A stretch of 64,000 bases of DNA from Costertonia aggregata (GCF_013402795.1 NZ_CP058595.1:1399501-1463500); one strand, 5' to 3'; positions 8,810 to 17,551 are shown, numbered from the stretch's first letter. Notes: generated from the sequence alone by a model not told the origin. Made by a program: numbers and translations.

Positions 8810-9280
8810 TCAGTTAATTTCTTGAAGCGTTTTCTTTATATTTTCAAAACTGGGCAAGGTCTTTCCATCAGTAGTTTCAGAATAACGTATGATTCCCTCG
8901 CCATCGATGACAAAAGCGGATCGCATTGAGAAACCTGTCATTCCCGCAAAATCACCATCAAAGAGAACACCATAATCCTTACTTACAGTCCGGTTAAAAT
9001 CGGAGCCTAACTTAAAATTCAAATTATTCTCTTTGGCAAACTTGTCTAAAACAAAAGGCGAATCCACAGACACGCCAGCCACTTCGGCATTCAACGAAGC
9101 ATAGTCATTTTCTTCCCCGTTTGCCGTGCATAATTGCTCCGTACAAACACTTGTAAATGCCAAGGGAAAAAAATGGAGTATGAGATTTTTGCCTTTATAA
9201 TCACTTAATTGAATCGGTTCTAGATCGGTGCCTACCAATTTAAAATCCGGAGCTTTTTGTCCTGTAGTTACTTCTGCCAT
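8810..9280 (-). CDS. Peroxiredoxin (AhpC/TSA, AhpE-like)
   Basis: A 156-residue thiol peroxidase. The peroxidatic Cys lies in FFPLAFTSVCTEQLC (family pattern P-x3-T-x2-C) and an Arg further on is in MRSAFVIDGEGIIRY. It has no signal peptide, so it should act in the cytoplasm, reducing hydrogen peroxide or organic hydroperoxides. A second Cys five residues after the first may or may not be resolving. Placed between the DUF1838 and SUMF1-like genes in a catabolic operon, it probably removes peroxide formed by flavin oxidases or oxygenases of the pathway. Confidence 0.85.
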   Translation of the reverse strand: MAEVTTGQKAPDFKLVGTDLEPIQLSDYKGKNLILHFFPLAFTSVCTEQLCTANGEENDYASLNAEVAGVSVDSPFVLDKFAKENNLNFKLGSDFNRTVSKDYGVLFDGDFAGMTGFSMRSAFVIDGEGIIRYSETTDGKTLPSFENIKKTLQEIN

Positions 9281-9292
9281 TTTACAAATTGT

Positions 9293-10192
9293 TTATTCTT
9301 TTTCGGTTTTCTCCATTTTGGCTTTTTCTGCCATATACTTTTTGTAAACCGTCCAAGACGTTTCATTTTTCCTCTTATCGTCCTTTGCGGGAGGGTTCAT
9401 GTACAGGGGATAGCGCTCCTCAAGTATTTTCTGGATTCTAGGCCATATCTTATCCTTGTCCAAAACACTTTCGCCAGTTGAATTTACTACCATAACGCCT
9501 TGTTTGCCCCCCATATTCATCCACGGTAACCATTGAGAAATACGAGACCAGGAAATACTTGATCTTTCAAGGTCCTTGATTTTCGGATTCGTCAATTCTT
9601 CGGTGGAATAGTAGGTGTTGAATATTTCCATGGCGTGGTACTTACCCCCAACTGCACTTTGGTACTCACCGCCTAAAGGGTTGTCGTAAAAAAGAGGATA
9701 TTCATATGATGTTACCGCCACATCACCGTACTGACGAAACGAAAAAGTAGCTCTGTCTTGGCCTTTGTCATCTTTTTCATAAATATAGCTGCGAAGACTA
9801 ACAGGGTCGTTTGCCACATGAAGTACCTCAACGGTTTCTCCCGTCCATGGGTTTTCCCAGGTATCTAAAATTTCATTAGTTTCCGGGTCTAAGTACATCA
9901 TGATTTCACGACCCACACTGCGAAATCCCTGACCTTTTACATCGTCTCCCACACAATCACATTGCCGAACGTTGATGCCCAACACATTAAAAATATTCTT
10001 GTCTTTTTCACCCTCGATGCGACTGTACATGCGGCCTTCCCACATACCATAAACCGGCTTCCCTTCTTCAAGAGTATTACAAACCGTTTTTTGAAGCATC
10101 TGAAGGGCCTCAAGGCCTTTAAATTCTTTTTTCTGTGCCTGAATGGAGAGCATAAACAACATGCCGAAAAATACCGTGATTTTTGTTTTCAT
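9293..10192 (-). CDS. DUF1838-family secreted protein
   Basis: A 299-residue protein with an N-terminal signal peptide (MKTKITVFFGMLFMLSIQAQ). It shows the features I associate with DUF1838: an early segment PVYGMWEGRMYSRIEG, then MMYLDPETNEILDTWENPWTG, and a C-terminal NPPAKDDKRKNETSW. A second member lies at 38532-39413. No biochemical role is known to me. The repeated W-E-G / tyrosine-rich strands look like a beta-rich binding protein rather than an enzyme. It lies 10 bases after the two-domain VOC gene at 10203 and belongs to the operon starting at 11159. Confidence 0.65.
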   Translation of the reverse strand: MKTKITVFFGMLFMLSIQAQKKEFKGLEALQMLQKTVCNTLEEGKPVYGMWEGRMYSRIEGEKDKNIFNVLGINVRQCDCVGDDVKGQGFRSVGREIMMYLDPETNEILDTWENPWTGETVEVLHVANDPVSLRSYIYEKDDKGQDRATFSFRQYGDVAVTSYEYPLFYDNPLGGEYQSAVGGKYHAMEIFNTYYSTEELTNPKIKDLERSSISWSRISQWLPWMNMGGKQGVMVVNSTGESVLDKDKIWPRIQKILEERYPLYMNPPAKDDKRKNETSWTVYKKYMAEKAKMEKTEKE

Positions 10193-10202
10193 TGTGATTG
10201 TA

Positions 10203-11159
10203 TTAAGTGTTCAGTTCTAAAAATTCCCACCAAACCCCATCGGGGCTTCGCAGTGAAAAGCAGTTTACTTTGCCATATGGTTCTATAGTAATTTCTTGTA
10301 ATTGTTGTTCTATCACAACTTCCTTTTTTACGAGGGCATCATAATATTCACTTACGTTTTCAACCTCGCAACGATACATCAATAAGCCTCTATTTGGAGG
10401 AATCGCAAGGCTTGAAAAGTTTTTTCCGGTAACTCCCTCGAACTCACAAGCTTGAAACATGACATCACGTGTGCCATCCAAGGAAAAAATATTTGCTTTG
10501 CAGGTGACATCCTGTATCATATTCATAGGGATGTTGAACATATTCTCCATGGGAGCGTCTTTCTTTACCTCATATTCGTTCAAAAGCGAAAAACCCAGTT
10601 TACTGACATAGAAGTCTTGTGTTTCTTCCAGGTTCTTTACGGTAAGTGAAGAATTATACACATGTGAAGGTATTTTATACCCTTCGGGAAGTTCTAAAGG
10701 GGGCTGCACCCGATGCGTAAAAGCGATAATAATATCATCATATCCTTTCATTAAAATATCATACAGTTCAAAAGGACCCATTTTTTGTAACAAAGGGTCA
10801 CTCAGACCGTGCCACCCTAAATCACGAATTTCATCAAAGGTTTGTGCTACTTCCGGTACGCGCAGATTGATGTCCATAATACCGCCGATATCCCAGGGGT
10901 TTTGAGAAGAGCGAATGTGTTTTTGTTCTACATGATGATACTTGACCAACCGTAAGGAACCCGCCACGTGATTCTCGAACCGTATCAATTTTTCATCTGC
11001 CGTTACCGAAGTATTCAAATTCCAAAAGTCAAGAACCGTTCTATCGGATTTGTAATCTCCCACAACTGAAAGTCCGCCGTAATCACAAAAAAAACTTTTT
11101 ACTTTTTCCATGTCCCCAACGCTGTAAACGACTTCTAATATGGTTTTTAATTGATACAA
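10203..11159 (-). CDS. Two-domain VOC family protein (first gene of operon)
   Basis: A 318-residue double VOC protein, paralogue of 438-1433. It shares VEQKHIRSSQNPWDIGGIMDIN in the first module, VYNSSLTVKNLEETQDFYVSKLGF at the start of the second, and SPDGVWWEFLELN at the end, where the Glu is a likely metal ligand. The substrate is unknown. It is the first gene of the eight-gene minus-strand operon ending at 4265; the palindromic operator at 11198-11234 lies about 50 bases upstream, and no other promoter region is evident in the operon because gaps are 0-20 bases. Confidence 0.85.
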   Translation of the reverse strand: MYQLKTILEVVYSVGDMEKVKSFFCDYGGLSVVGDYKSDRTVLDFWNLNTSVTADEKLIRFENHVAGSLRLVKYHHVEQKHIRSSQNPWDIGGIMDINLRVPEVAQTFDEIRDLGWHGLSDPLLQKMGPFELYDILMKGYDDIIIAFTHRVQPPLELPEGYKIPSHVYNSSLTVKNLEETQDFYVSKLGFSLLNEYEVKKDAPMENMFNIPMNMIQDVTCKANIFSLDGTRDVMFQACEFEGVTGKNFSSLAIPPNRGLLMYRCEVENVSEYYDALVKKEVVIEQQLQEITIEPYGKVNCFSLRSPDGVWWEFLELNT

Positions 11160-11197
11160 GGTGTTCTTTTTTCTTATGGATTGAAAAGATACAAAAA

Positions 11198-11234
11198 ATA
11201 GTTAACTACATTAACTATTAATTTAATTAATCTT
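11198..11234. promoter_or_regulatory. Tandem palindromic operator in front of the VOC-DUF1838 operon
   Basis: The first site is ATAGTTAAC-TAC-ATTAACTAT (11198-11218), a near-perfect 9-3-9 palindrome. The second, weaker site overlaps it 16 bp further on (ACTATTAAT-TTA-ATTAATCTT). It lies 40-75 bases ahead of the start at 11159 and after the stop of the next operon (11249), so it serves the minus-strand operon 11159-4265. Confidence 0.75.
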
Positions 11235-11248
11235 ATTGCGGGTTCACA

Positions 11249-12343
11249 TCACGAACCCGGTCGTAATTCTTGCTGAAGTTTTAGATTTCCAGGAGTCTTT
11301 AAATCACATTGCACGCGAACCCAACCCGGGTTAAAACCTATACGGTCGGCTCCTGGATTGCCCCAAGAATATATCAAGGTTTTTTGGGTTGCTTTATCCA
11401 CAATATAAATGACAAAAGTCTCTCTGTGCATACCGAAAGACCATGTATTTCGCATACCAAAATGCATTTGACGCCCATCAGGGTATTCAAATTCAAATGA
11501 ACCACCTTGGTCATACATATCTATATAATATTTAGTTACCGTAGGGCGACCGTTGGTATCATTTGGGAAATCCAACATACAGGTAAAGCATCTTGCTTTT
11601 TCCAATTGGTAGGCACTCACTTGTTCATCATCGGCCGAACGTTGCCCAAAGTCGTACTTCACTTCTTGAAATTCAAAGGTATCTTCAGTTATGCCAAATT
11701 GATAATCTGTGGTCTGTTGACCGTCTGTACTTTTATTACAGCTCTTATCTACGGTTTTTGCTAAAAATCCGTTACCATTACGTCGCAGTATCATTTCACA
11801 ACCTTCAACCAAGGCCTCGGATTCTGGAGTCAAACTCGAAATTCTGTCAAAAGAATGCCCTGCTGCCAAGACAGCTGTTTTATCCTCAAAATGAAAAACC
11901 TTCACCCGTATCGCTTTTTCGGTATCATCCGGAAACAATTGATACACACATTTTCTGGTAATATTGCTCGGATCATCATTTCGATATTCTTCGACGTAAA
12001 CCGCACCTACCCCAAAATTGGAATTTTGAAATTGTCTTACTGAGGCGTGCACTCTCTCGTGAGGAGCCTTTTGCCCTTCTTTCAGTTGTATTTTATCAAA
12101 ATCAAGCTGCTCCACATTGTCATACTCGCCTTCCCATATATGCATGAGGTAATCCAATTCGCGTTCAGGGTAGGAAAACTTACGATTAGGTTCAACAGTT
12201 GTTGCCAAACGTTTTGTTTTTACGTTTGATGATTGGCCCATAGTAGGTGAGCTTGCATTTGCCTTCTTTTGTTTTTCTTGACTTTGACACACTAAAAAAC
12301 CCATTAAAAAAAAGGTCAGTGTTATTTTCTTAATGGGTTTCAT
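11249..12343 (-). CDS. CpcT/CpeT-like secreted protein with C-terminal extension
   Basis: A 364-residue protein with an N-terminal signal (MKPIKKITLTFFLMGFLVCQSQ). Residues about 60-230 resemble CpcT/CpeT: LMHIWEGEYDNVEQ, AVYVEEYRND, SFDRISSLTPESEALVEGCEMILRRNG and ITEDTFEFQEVKYDFG. The C-terminal 130 residues form another beta-rich module (DQGGSFEFEYPDG, TLIYSWGNPGADRIGFN) that resembles the second half of the product of 54548-55228 (DQGGMVELDLDHM, AISYTWVNPEAKRIGIN). The role is unknown; binding a bilin-like ligand in the cell envelope is a reasonable guess. It ends the operon that starts with hydantoinase B at 16005, 15 bases after the SnoaL-like gene. Confidence 0.6.
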   Translation of the reverse strand: MKPIKKITLTFFLMGFLVCQSQEKQKKANASSPTMGQSSNVKTKRLATTVEPNRKFSYPERELDYLMHIWEGEYDNVEQLDFDKIQLKEGQKAPHERVHASVRQFQNSNFGVGAVYVEEYRNDDPSNITRKCVYQLFPDDTEKAIRVKVFHFEDKTAVLAAGHSFDRISSLTPESEALVEGCEMILRRNGNGFLAKTVDKSCNKSTDGQQTTDYQFGITEDTFEFQEVKYDFGQRSADDEQVSAYQLEKARCFTCMLDFPNDTNGRPTVTKYYIDMYDQGGSFEFEYPDGRQMHFGMRNTWSFGMHRETFVIYIVDKATQKTLIYSWGNPGADRIGFNPGWVRVQCDLKTPGNLKLQQELRPGS

Positions 12344-12358
12344 GAATATATGGTTTGG

Positions 12359-12784
12359 TTATTTATCTTTTTTTAGCCAATCTCCCACGCCATAAGGGTC
12401 GGGGTGCGCTGCTGAGACATGCTCGTGCCTGATTTTCCAATCTTCGTCTATTCTTTTCATCACGAAGGATGAGCGAAACGTAGTCATAATTTCCTTTTCA
12501 CCAATGGAAATGTACAAGTCGGTCACGCCACCAATCCAACCCATATCGCCTACAATTTCTTCATAGGGCCCTTCCGTCCAAACAATCTTATCCAGAGAAA
12601 TCGAGGAGGTCACGAAATCTCCCCATCCTTTCATAATCATACTGAAACCTTTGGTCGCCAAACGCGGGCCTTCCAACACGACGTAGGTATCTTCATCTGG
12701 ACAGTATCCATTTCTGATTTCATCGATATCACGTTCCGATATGGCATTCCAGAATTTTCGAATCCTTTCTTGAAGTACTGCCAT
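12359..12784 (-). CDS. SnoaL-like / NTF2-fold protein
   Basis: A 141-residue protein of the size and pattern of SnoaL-like (NTF2-fold) proteins: helical opening (IRKFWNAISERDIDEIRNGYCPDE), a middle Trp-rich strand (MGWIGGVTDLYISIGEK) and the end RSSFVMKRIDEDWKIRHEHVSAAH, which is the usual closing strand with RxxxxFxxxxxxWxxxHxHxS. Such proteins are cyclases, isomerases, hydrolases or accessory subunits; the substrate is unknown. Its start codon overlaps the stop of the small gene upstream by one base, suggesting tight coupling and perhaps a complex of the two products. Confidence 0.7.
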   Translation of the reverse strand: MAVLQERIRKFWNAISERDIDEIRNGYCPDEDTYVVLEGPRLATKGFSMIMKGWGDFVTSSISLDKIVWTEGPYEEIVGDMGWIGGVTDLYISIGEKEIMTTFRSSFVMKRIDEDWKIRHEHVSAAHPDPYGVGDWLKKDK

Positions 12785-13146
12785 TACATTTCATTGATAT
12801 CATTGGCAATTTCCTCCAAAGATTTATCGGGGTTTTCCAGTTCTTCTTGCTCTTGCTGTACAATGCGTAGTACGCGGCCGATATATTCAGCATGCCATGT
12901 CTGGCGCTGTTCCTCTTGTTCTTTGGTTTCAGGAACAAAGGTTTCAATATCCTCCCGGGTCACTACACCTTTTTTCTCTAACAAACGCTCAATACTATCC
13001 ATTCGTTCACGCATCACTGCTAATTCACCGGCTACAGCCATGGTAATATTCAGGACACGTTCTACGGCTGGGTCATCATGAAAATAAGGTCGTTTGCCTT
13101 TGGGTTTGTTAGAGGCCAGTTTTATATAATCAATTTTTTCTTCCAT
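12784..13146 (-). CDS. Small conserved-looking protein of unknown function
   Basis: I do not recognise this 120-residue protein. It is highly charged, with no signal or membrane segment. The N-terminus is basic (KLASNKPKGKRPYFHDDPAVERVL), followed by predicted helices (MAVAGELAVMRERMDSIERLLEKKG) with heptad-like spacing that could form a coiled coil, and an acidic helical end (QQEQEELENPDKSLEEI). The composition suggests a small subunit or adaptor. It is translationally coupled to the SnoaL-like gene and follows the methyltransferase gene by 41 bases, so it is expressed with hydantoinase B. Confidence 0.6.
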   Translation of the reverse strand: MEEKIDYIKLASNKPKGKRPYFHDDPAVERVLNITMAVAGELAVMRERMDSIERLLEKKGVVTREDIETFVPETKEQEEQRQTWHAEYIGRVLRIVQQEQEELENPDKSLEEIANDINEM

Positions 13147-13187
13147 TTTACAAGTTCAATTTTCATTTTCGCACAAGCGGAAAACTT

Positions 13188-14375
13188 TTAGTTTTTAATA
13201 GCACCGAATACATTCCAAATTGGGGAACGACCATGGTCTTCGGGTTCATCCGCTTTTTGGGAACCATCGTCCAAGTCGTTTTCTGCCTTGGCTCCAATTT
13301 GCATAAAATCTTCCTCCCTAAATCCTGAAGATTTCATTAAATCGACCGGTTCTATATCGTGCATTTTTGACCAGTAAGGCTCGTTGTTATATAAGGCATC
13401 CCAATCGCGGATAAACTTCTCGAAAAGACTCATGTCATCCGTATATTGTGGTTGTTCTATATGCAAGGTCAATCCCCCAGGTTTTAATACGCGGTACACT
13501 TCGTCCATAATTTTATAGATGGATTTTCCACCCGTTTCATGAAAGAACATGGTGGACTGCACCCAATCAAAAGATTCATCTTCAAAGGTTGTTTTAGCGG
13601 CATCCATCTGCATAAACTTCACGTTGGTGATACCCAAATCAACCGCACGGGCATTGGCATAACGCAGCATGGGCGCACCCGTATCAATACCGATAACCTC
13701 AGCATTTGGGAATGCCTTTGCGATAGGCAATACATTATGACCCATACCGCAACCGATATCCAGAATTCGTTTGGGATTGAAATCAGGATAGGTTTTCCTT
13801 ACCCAGCTAACAATGGCTTTTCCTCCGCCATCGCTGTAGCGGCCTAAAAGTCCTGCTGTGGTGACGAAAAGCCCTGTATCGTAATTGGCAGCGGGGGTTA
13901 CGTCATCCTCAATAAGCTCGGTATGATAACTGCCGGGCATAATGTGATTGTCACATGCCAATAAATAAGGCGGCACCTTCACACTTTCATCAAGTATCAA
14001 TGAGTCTTTACCTTCATTTAGAGCTTTTACTTTATCACGTAATTCCGCCGCTTGGCGCAAAACGATAGAACGCCCAGCTTGTTGACGCATTTCCATTGTA
14101 CTTCTTCTTAAGGAAGACCAAACTTGGTAATGGGCATCTTTGCTTATCGCTTGTTTTAGTTCTTCGGTGGATGCTATTTTTCTACCGTGTTCTTTCTCGA
14201 ATTTAGGTTCAACCCTATTTTCAAAGGCCACTTTATTACCTGTAGATACATGTGCCAAATGTTTGTTCAAATTCGCCAAAAAATTATATCTAGCTCTTTC
14301 ATCATGATTCATCTCGGGGAAAACAGCATGCTGTGCAATTTTATTATACACCGGTGGTAAGTTTCGTACGCTCAT
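13188..14375 (-). CDS. Class I SAM-dependent methyltransferase with long N-terminal extension
   Basis: A 395-residue protein. The C-terminal half is a Rossmann methyltransferase: motif I RILDIGCGMGHNVLPIAKAFP, the acidic residue in VIGIDTGAPMLRYAN, and the post-II region MDEVYRVLKPGGLTLHIEQPQ, close to UbiE/Methyltransf_11 types. The first 180 residues are helical and unusual (KHLAHVSTGNKVAFENRV; SSLRRSTMEMRQQAGRS), probably a substrate or partner domain. No signal peptide. The acceptor is unknown; modification of a pathway intermediate is suggested by its place between hydantoinase B and two small coupled genes. It starts 10 bases after the hydantoinase-B stop. Confidence 0.8.
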   Translation of the reverse strand: MSVRNLPPVYNKIAQHAVFPEMNHDERARYNFLANLNKHLAHVSTGNKVAFENRVEPKFEKEHGRKIASTEELKQAISKDAHYQVWSSLRRSTMEMRQQAGRSIVLRQAAELRDKVKALNEGKDSLILDESVKVPPYLLACDNHIMPGSYHTELIEDDVTPAANYDTGLFVTTAGLLGRYSDGGGKAIVSWVRKTYPDFNPKRILDIGCGMGHNVLPIAKAFPNAEVIGIDTGAPMLRYANARAVDLGITNVKFMQMDAAKTTFEDESFDWVQSTMFFHETGGKSIYKIMDEVYRVLKPGGLTLHIEQPQYTDDMSLFEKFIRDWDALYNNEPYWSKMHDIEPVDLMKSSGFREEDFMQIGAKAENDLDDGSQKADEPEDHGRSPIWNVFGAIKN

Positions 14376-14385
14376 AACTTTCTTT

Positions 14386-16005
14386 TTAACTAATATATCC
14401 TAAAATTTTATCTTCTGCTATTGCAGCTTTATCTCTATCCGCGGGGCTGCCGTATCCAGCACCTCCGGGAAGTGTCAATATCAATTCTTCACCTGGGAAC
14501 AACTTATCCAATCCCTTTGGTGGAAATTCTCTTTCCGGAATGATTTGAATGGAACCCATTTGTCCGTCCTTCCCTTCTAAGATTCCTTTTGCAGGAGTTT
14601 GTGTCTTTTCGGTCAACAAGGAGATGTTCAAAGGTTTTTCTCCTACATTGACAAAACTGAAACGCTGCCCTAAGCCACCTCTGAATTTACCTTCCCCAGC
14701 AGAATCTTTAAGCAATGATTTCTCCGTCACCCGTACAGCGACATCCGTTTCCAGAACCTCGATAGGAACGTTCGCTACGTTGGTCGGAAAGCTCAGTACG
14801 TGTTCGCCATCCATATTGGGTCTTGCGCCGTATCCACCATTTAAAAAGAAATATTCCACGAACTCTTTTCCTTTATGTTCCCCGTTTAATACGATACACC
14901 AGCATGCACTACCGCAGTCTGCTTGCACTTGTTCGGGAACCGCTTTTGCCAAGGCCCCAAACACGACGGAATGCAACATATTCCCAGTTATATTCCTCGC
15001 TCCAAGAGGAGAAGGCTTTTGTGCATTCACCAAACAGCCTTTCGGCGCGGTTACTTTTATAGGATAAAAAGACCCATCGTTATTAGGCACATCTGGACTG
15101 AAAGTACATTTAATGGGGTATGCCGTATAGGCAAAAGTATAGTTCAACACTGCATTTATGCTCAAAGGATGTGCTCCAGAAGTACCCGTATAATCGGCGT
15201 GAATCTCATCACCTTTGATATTAATCGTTATTTCAAAGTGGCAACCATTTCCGAGTCCATCGCCGTCGGTATCATACTCGTAAGAATAACTCCCGTCCGG
15301 GGCAGCCAACAATGCCTCACGCATGGCTTTTTCTGAGGCGTTGATAACGGCATCGGCCAAATCTTGTAAATCGGTCAAATCATTTTCTTGCATCAACTTC
15401 ATCAACGAACGAATACCTTGATCGTTCGCCGCAATTTGTGCACGAATGTCACCGATAGTTTGGTCTGCAGCTCGCACATTGTGCTCTAAAATACTGAACA
15501 GCGTATGATTAGGCTTTCCTGCGGATATTAATTTTGTAGGCGGCACCATCAATCCCTCCTCATACAAATCGCGAGAACCTGCACCCCAAAGTACACCACC
15601 CATATCAGGCGAGTGTGCTATGGTCCCTATGAACCCTATTAAGTTCTCTTTGTGAAAAATTGGCGAGACAATACCGATATCGGGTTTGTGCCCGGCACAT
15701 AACCAAGGGTCATTCGTCATGACTACGTCACCTTCTCTCCAAGTATTCTCAGGAAAATAATCTTTTAAAAGTGCTTTTGTCAAAATAGGAAGTACTCCCA
15801 AAAACGAGGGTACAGAAACACTGGACTGCGCTATTGAACGTCCCTTTCTATCCATCAAAACTACCGCAAAATCATTTGATTCGCGGGTAACCGTAGAAAA
15901 TGAGGTGCGCTGCAAAGTTGTACCTGCCTCGTCGACAATACTTATCAATCTTGACCAGAGTATACTTAGTGCAATTGGGTCAAATTTTGTTTTGGTTACT
16001 TGCAT
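14386..16005 (-). CDS. hyuB: Hydantoinase B/oxoprolinase family subunit
   Basis: A 539-residue protein matching hydantoinase-B (HyuB) in length and motifs: DPIALSILWSRLISIVDEAG at the start, VVMTNDPWLCAGHKPDIGIVSP, IAHSPDMGG, and the glycine-rich end GEGKFRGGLGQRF and LPGGAGYGSP. With HyuA it forms ATP-dependent enzymes that open lactams or cyclic imides (5-oxoprolinase, N-methylhydantoinase) or carboxylate ketones (acetone and acetophenone carboxylase). The partner HyuA gene is not adjacent but at 17552-19621 in another operon. It is the first gene of the minus-strand operon 16005-11249, only about 20 bases behind the operator, so the mRNA leader is probably very short. Confidence 0.88.
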   Translation of the reverse strand: MQVTKTKFDPIALSILWSRLISIVDEAGTTLQRTSFSTVTRESNDFAVVLMDRKGRSIAQSSVSVPSFLGVLPILTKALLKDYFPENTWREGDVVMTNDPWLCAGHKPDIGIVSPIFHKENLIGFIGTIAHSPDMGGVLWGAGSRDLYEEGLMVPPTKLISAGKPNHTLFSILEHNVRAADQTIGDIRAQIAANDQGIRSLMKLMQENDLTDLQDLADAVINASEKAMREALLAAPDGSYSYEYDTDGDGLGNGCHFEITINIKGDEIHADYTGTSGAHPLSINAVLNYTFAYTAYPIKCTFSPDVPNNDGSFYPIKVTAPKGCLVNAQKPSPLGARNITGNMLHSVVFGALAKAVPEQVQADCGSACWCIVLNGEHKGKEFVEYFFLNGGYGARPNMDGEHVLSFPTNVANVPIEVLETDVAVRVTEKSLLKDSAGEGKFRGGLGQRFSFVNVGEKPLNISLLTEKTQTPAKGILEGKDGQMGSIQIIPEREFPPKGLDKLFPGEELILTLPGGAGYGSPADRDKAAIAEDKILGYIS

Positions 16006-16023
16006 AAAACTAATGCTAGAAAA

Positions 16024-16044
16024 TTAGTTAACTAAGTTAACTAA
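16024..16044. promoter_or_regulatory. Palindromic operator in front of the hydantoinase-B operon
   Basis: A perfect-arm palindrome TTAGTTAAC-TAA-GTTAACTAA. A weaker half-match (TTAACTAT) follows about 16 bp away on the distal side. Read on the minus strand, its edge forms TAATTTTC (16026 to 16019), seven of eight bases of the Bacteroidota -7 element TAnnTTTG, only 13 bases before the start codon at 16005. Confidence 0.8.
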
Positions 16045-16123
16045 TTTTTAATTAACTATTTATTTTTGAGCGTAAAACTTTGATGTTTGACTTGGTTTCC
16101 ACACAATTTCGTTATCGTTTGGA

Positions 16124-17548
16124 TTAAAGGGTTCTTCCTAAAATTCTTCCAAAGCCCAAGGCAGGGGTAATTGCCATGCCACTACAAAAAGAACTGCCGC
16201 TTGTAGCGCCAAGGCCTAAAAATTCACCTGCTCCATACAGGCCTTCCATAGGTTCACCTTCGGTATCTAAAATTTGTAAGTCTTTGTTTACTTTGATTCC
16301 ACCGAAAGTGACCAATACAGATGCATGTACCTTCAATGCATAAAATGGTGCTTCTTGAATTGAATCCTCTAAGAATTCACGGCCAAAATCAGGATCGTAT
16401 TTCGTTTCTACCATTGTATTGTACTGCTCAATAGTGTTTCTCAGATTATCCGCTGGCAATCCCGTTTTCCCAGCCAGTTCTTCAATAGTGTCTGCCATCA
16501 TCAGCGCTCGATTCTTTTTAGCTTCTTCCTTGATTTGCTCCACGGTCCAGCCAATCACTATGGGATTGTGATTTCCATTATGGTCATTCGAGGTCAGGGC
16601 TTTTTCATCAAAGACCACCCAAAAACACCAATCCGGTTGTTTCATCGTGGTCAGTTCACGCGTTTCGGGGCTTACCTCATCTTCCCGGATAAATCTTTTA
16701 CCGTGTGCATTCACGTAAATGTCCCTTGGCTGACGATAGACAGAAGTCAATACCATGGCCCAGGCCTTATTGAAATCTACACGCCCACTGCCGGCCTCTT
16801 CTTCCATGCCTCCCAAACTCGGCAAATGAAAATCACTCATACGAAATTGTGCCCCATGCTTTTCGACAACCATATGACCATCAGCTGTCGCCGTTGGATA
16901 ACAACTGCTCACTAAAGGAATGTCGCCATGTTTTTCTTGAAAATAGGCAGGGTTGCTTCCATAGCCTCCTGTCGTAATTATTATATTTTTTCCTTCGTGG
17001 TTTTGCTCCCCCGAAGGGGTGTCGCAAACTACCGTATCATACCTTTCTCCCGTTTTTCCCAATCCTGTAAAGGAATGTTCAAAATAAATATCAATGTTTC
17101 CACTAGCTACATACTTTTCCCAAAGAGGAAGCAGCACTTTATAGATACTCATGGCCTTTTCTGGACCGTAAATGGTTCTAGGGGTATCGTAAGCTACGTG
17201 ACCATAAATTATTCTAGGACATTCCGGAGCCCATTCCATACCAATATCATCTAACCATTGAATGGTTTTTGGCGCCTCATAAACCGCTTTTTCAATAAGG
17301 TCCAAATCACCTGATTTGTTGTTTATTCTATAAATATCCGCCAGGTGTTTTTCCGGGGAATCTTCAATACCCTTTTCTTTTTGAAGATGTGTTCCCCCGG
17401 CACTCATGTGACCACCGGACCAGTGCATAGCCCCACCGACATAATCCGCTTTTTCAAGAACGCCCACTTTCAGACCTCTTTCAGCCGCAGTAATCGCACA
17501 CGCCATTCCTGAAGTTCCTGCACCGACAATAAGAATATCGTAAACCAT
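16124..17548 (-). CDS. FAD-dependent dehydrogenase/reductase of the fumarate reductase flavoprotein family
   Basis: A 474-residue protein with the dinucleotide-binding start DILIVGAGTSGMACAITAAERGLKVGVLEK, the FAD_binding_2 features NIIITTGGYGSNPAYF and the closing LYGAGEFLGLGATSGSSFCSGMAITPALGFG. The family includes fumarate reductase flavoproteins, ketosteroid dehydrogenases, urocanate reductase and tricarballylate dehydrogenase, all adding or removing hydrogens across a C-C bond next to a carbonyl. The length fits a soluble single-flavin enzyme without the N-terminal flavin-transfer domain. The substrate is unknown. It starts 3 bases after hydantoinase A, so it probably acts just before or after that step. 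It is the last gene of the operon beginning at 21839. Confidence 0.85.
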   Translation of the reverse strand: MVYDILIVGAGTSGMACAITAAERGLKVGVLEKADYVGGAMHWSGGHMSAGGTHLQKEKGIEDSPEKHLADIYRINNKSGDLDLIEKAVYEAPKTIQWLDDIGMEWAPECPRIIYGHVAYDTPRTIYGPEKAMSIYKVLLPLWEKYVASGNIDIYFEHSFTGLGKTGERYDTVVCDTPSGEQNHEGKNIIITTGGYGSNPAYFQEKHGDIPLVSSCYPTATADGHMVVEKHGAQFRMSDFHLPSLGGMEEEAGSGRVDFNKAWAMVLTSVYRQPRDIYVNAHGKRFIREDEVSPETRELTTMKQPDWCFWVVFDEKALTSNDHNGNHNPIVIGWTVEQIKEEAKKNRALMMADTIEELAGKTGLPADNLRNTIEQYNTMVETKYDPDFGREFLEDSIQEAPFYALKVHASVLVTFGGIKVNKDLQILDTEGEPMEGLYGAGEFLGLGATSGSSFCSGMAITPALGFGRILGRTL

Positions 17549-17551
17549 TTT

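Noticed and set aside
5532-12343. True phycobilisome assembly by CpcT/CpeT.
   Set aside because: No phycobiliprotein, heme oxygenase or bilin reductase gene is present and the proteins carry export signals.
14549-15067. A 172-codon open frame antisense to hydantoinase B.
   Set aside because: It is a shadow of the strongly supported hyuB coding sequence; no motifs or start context.
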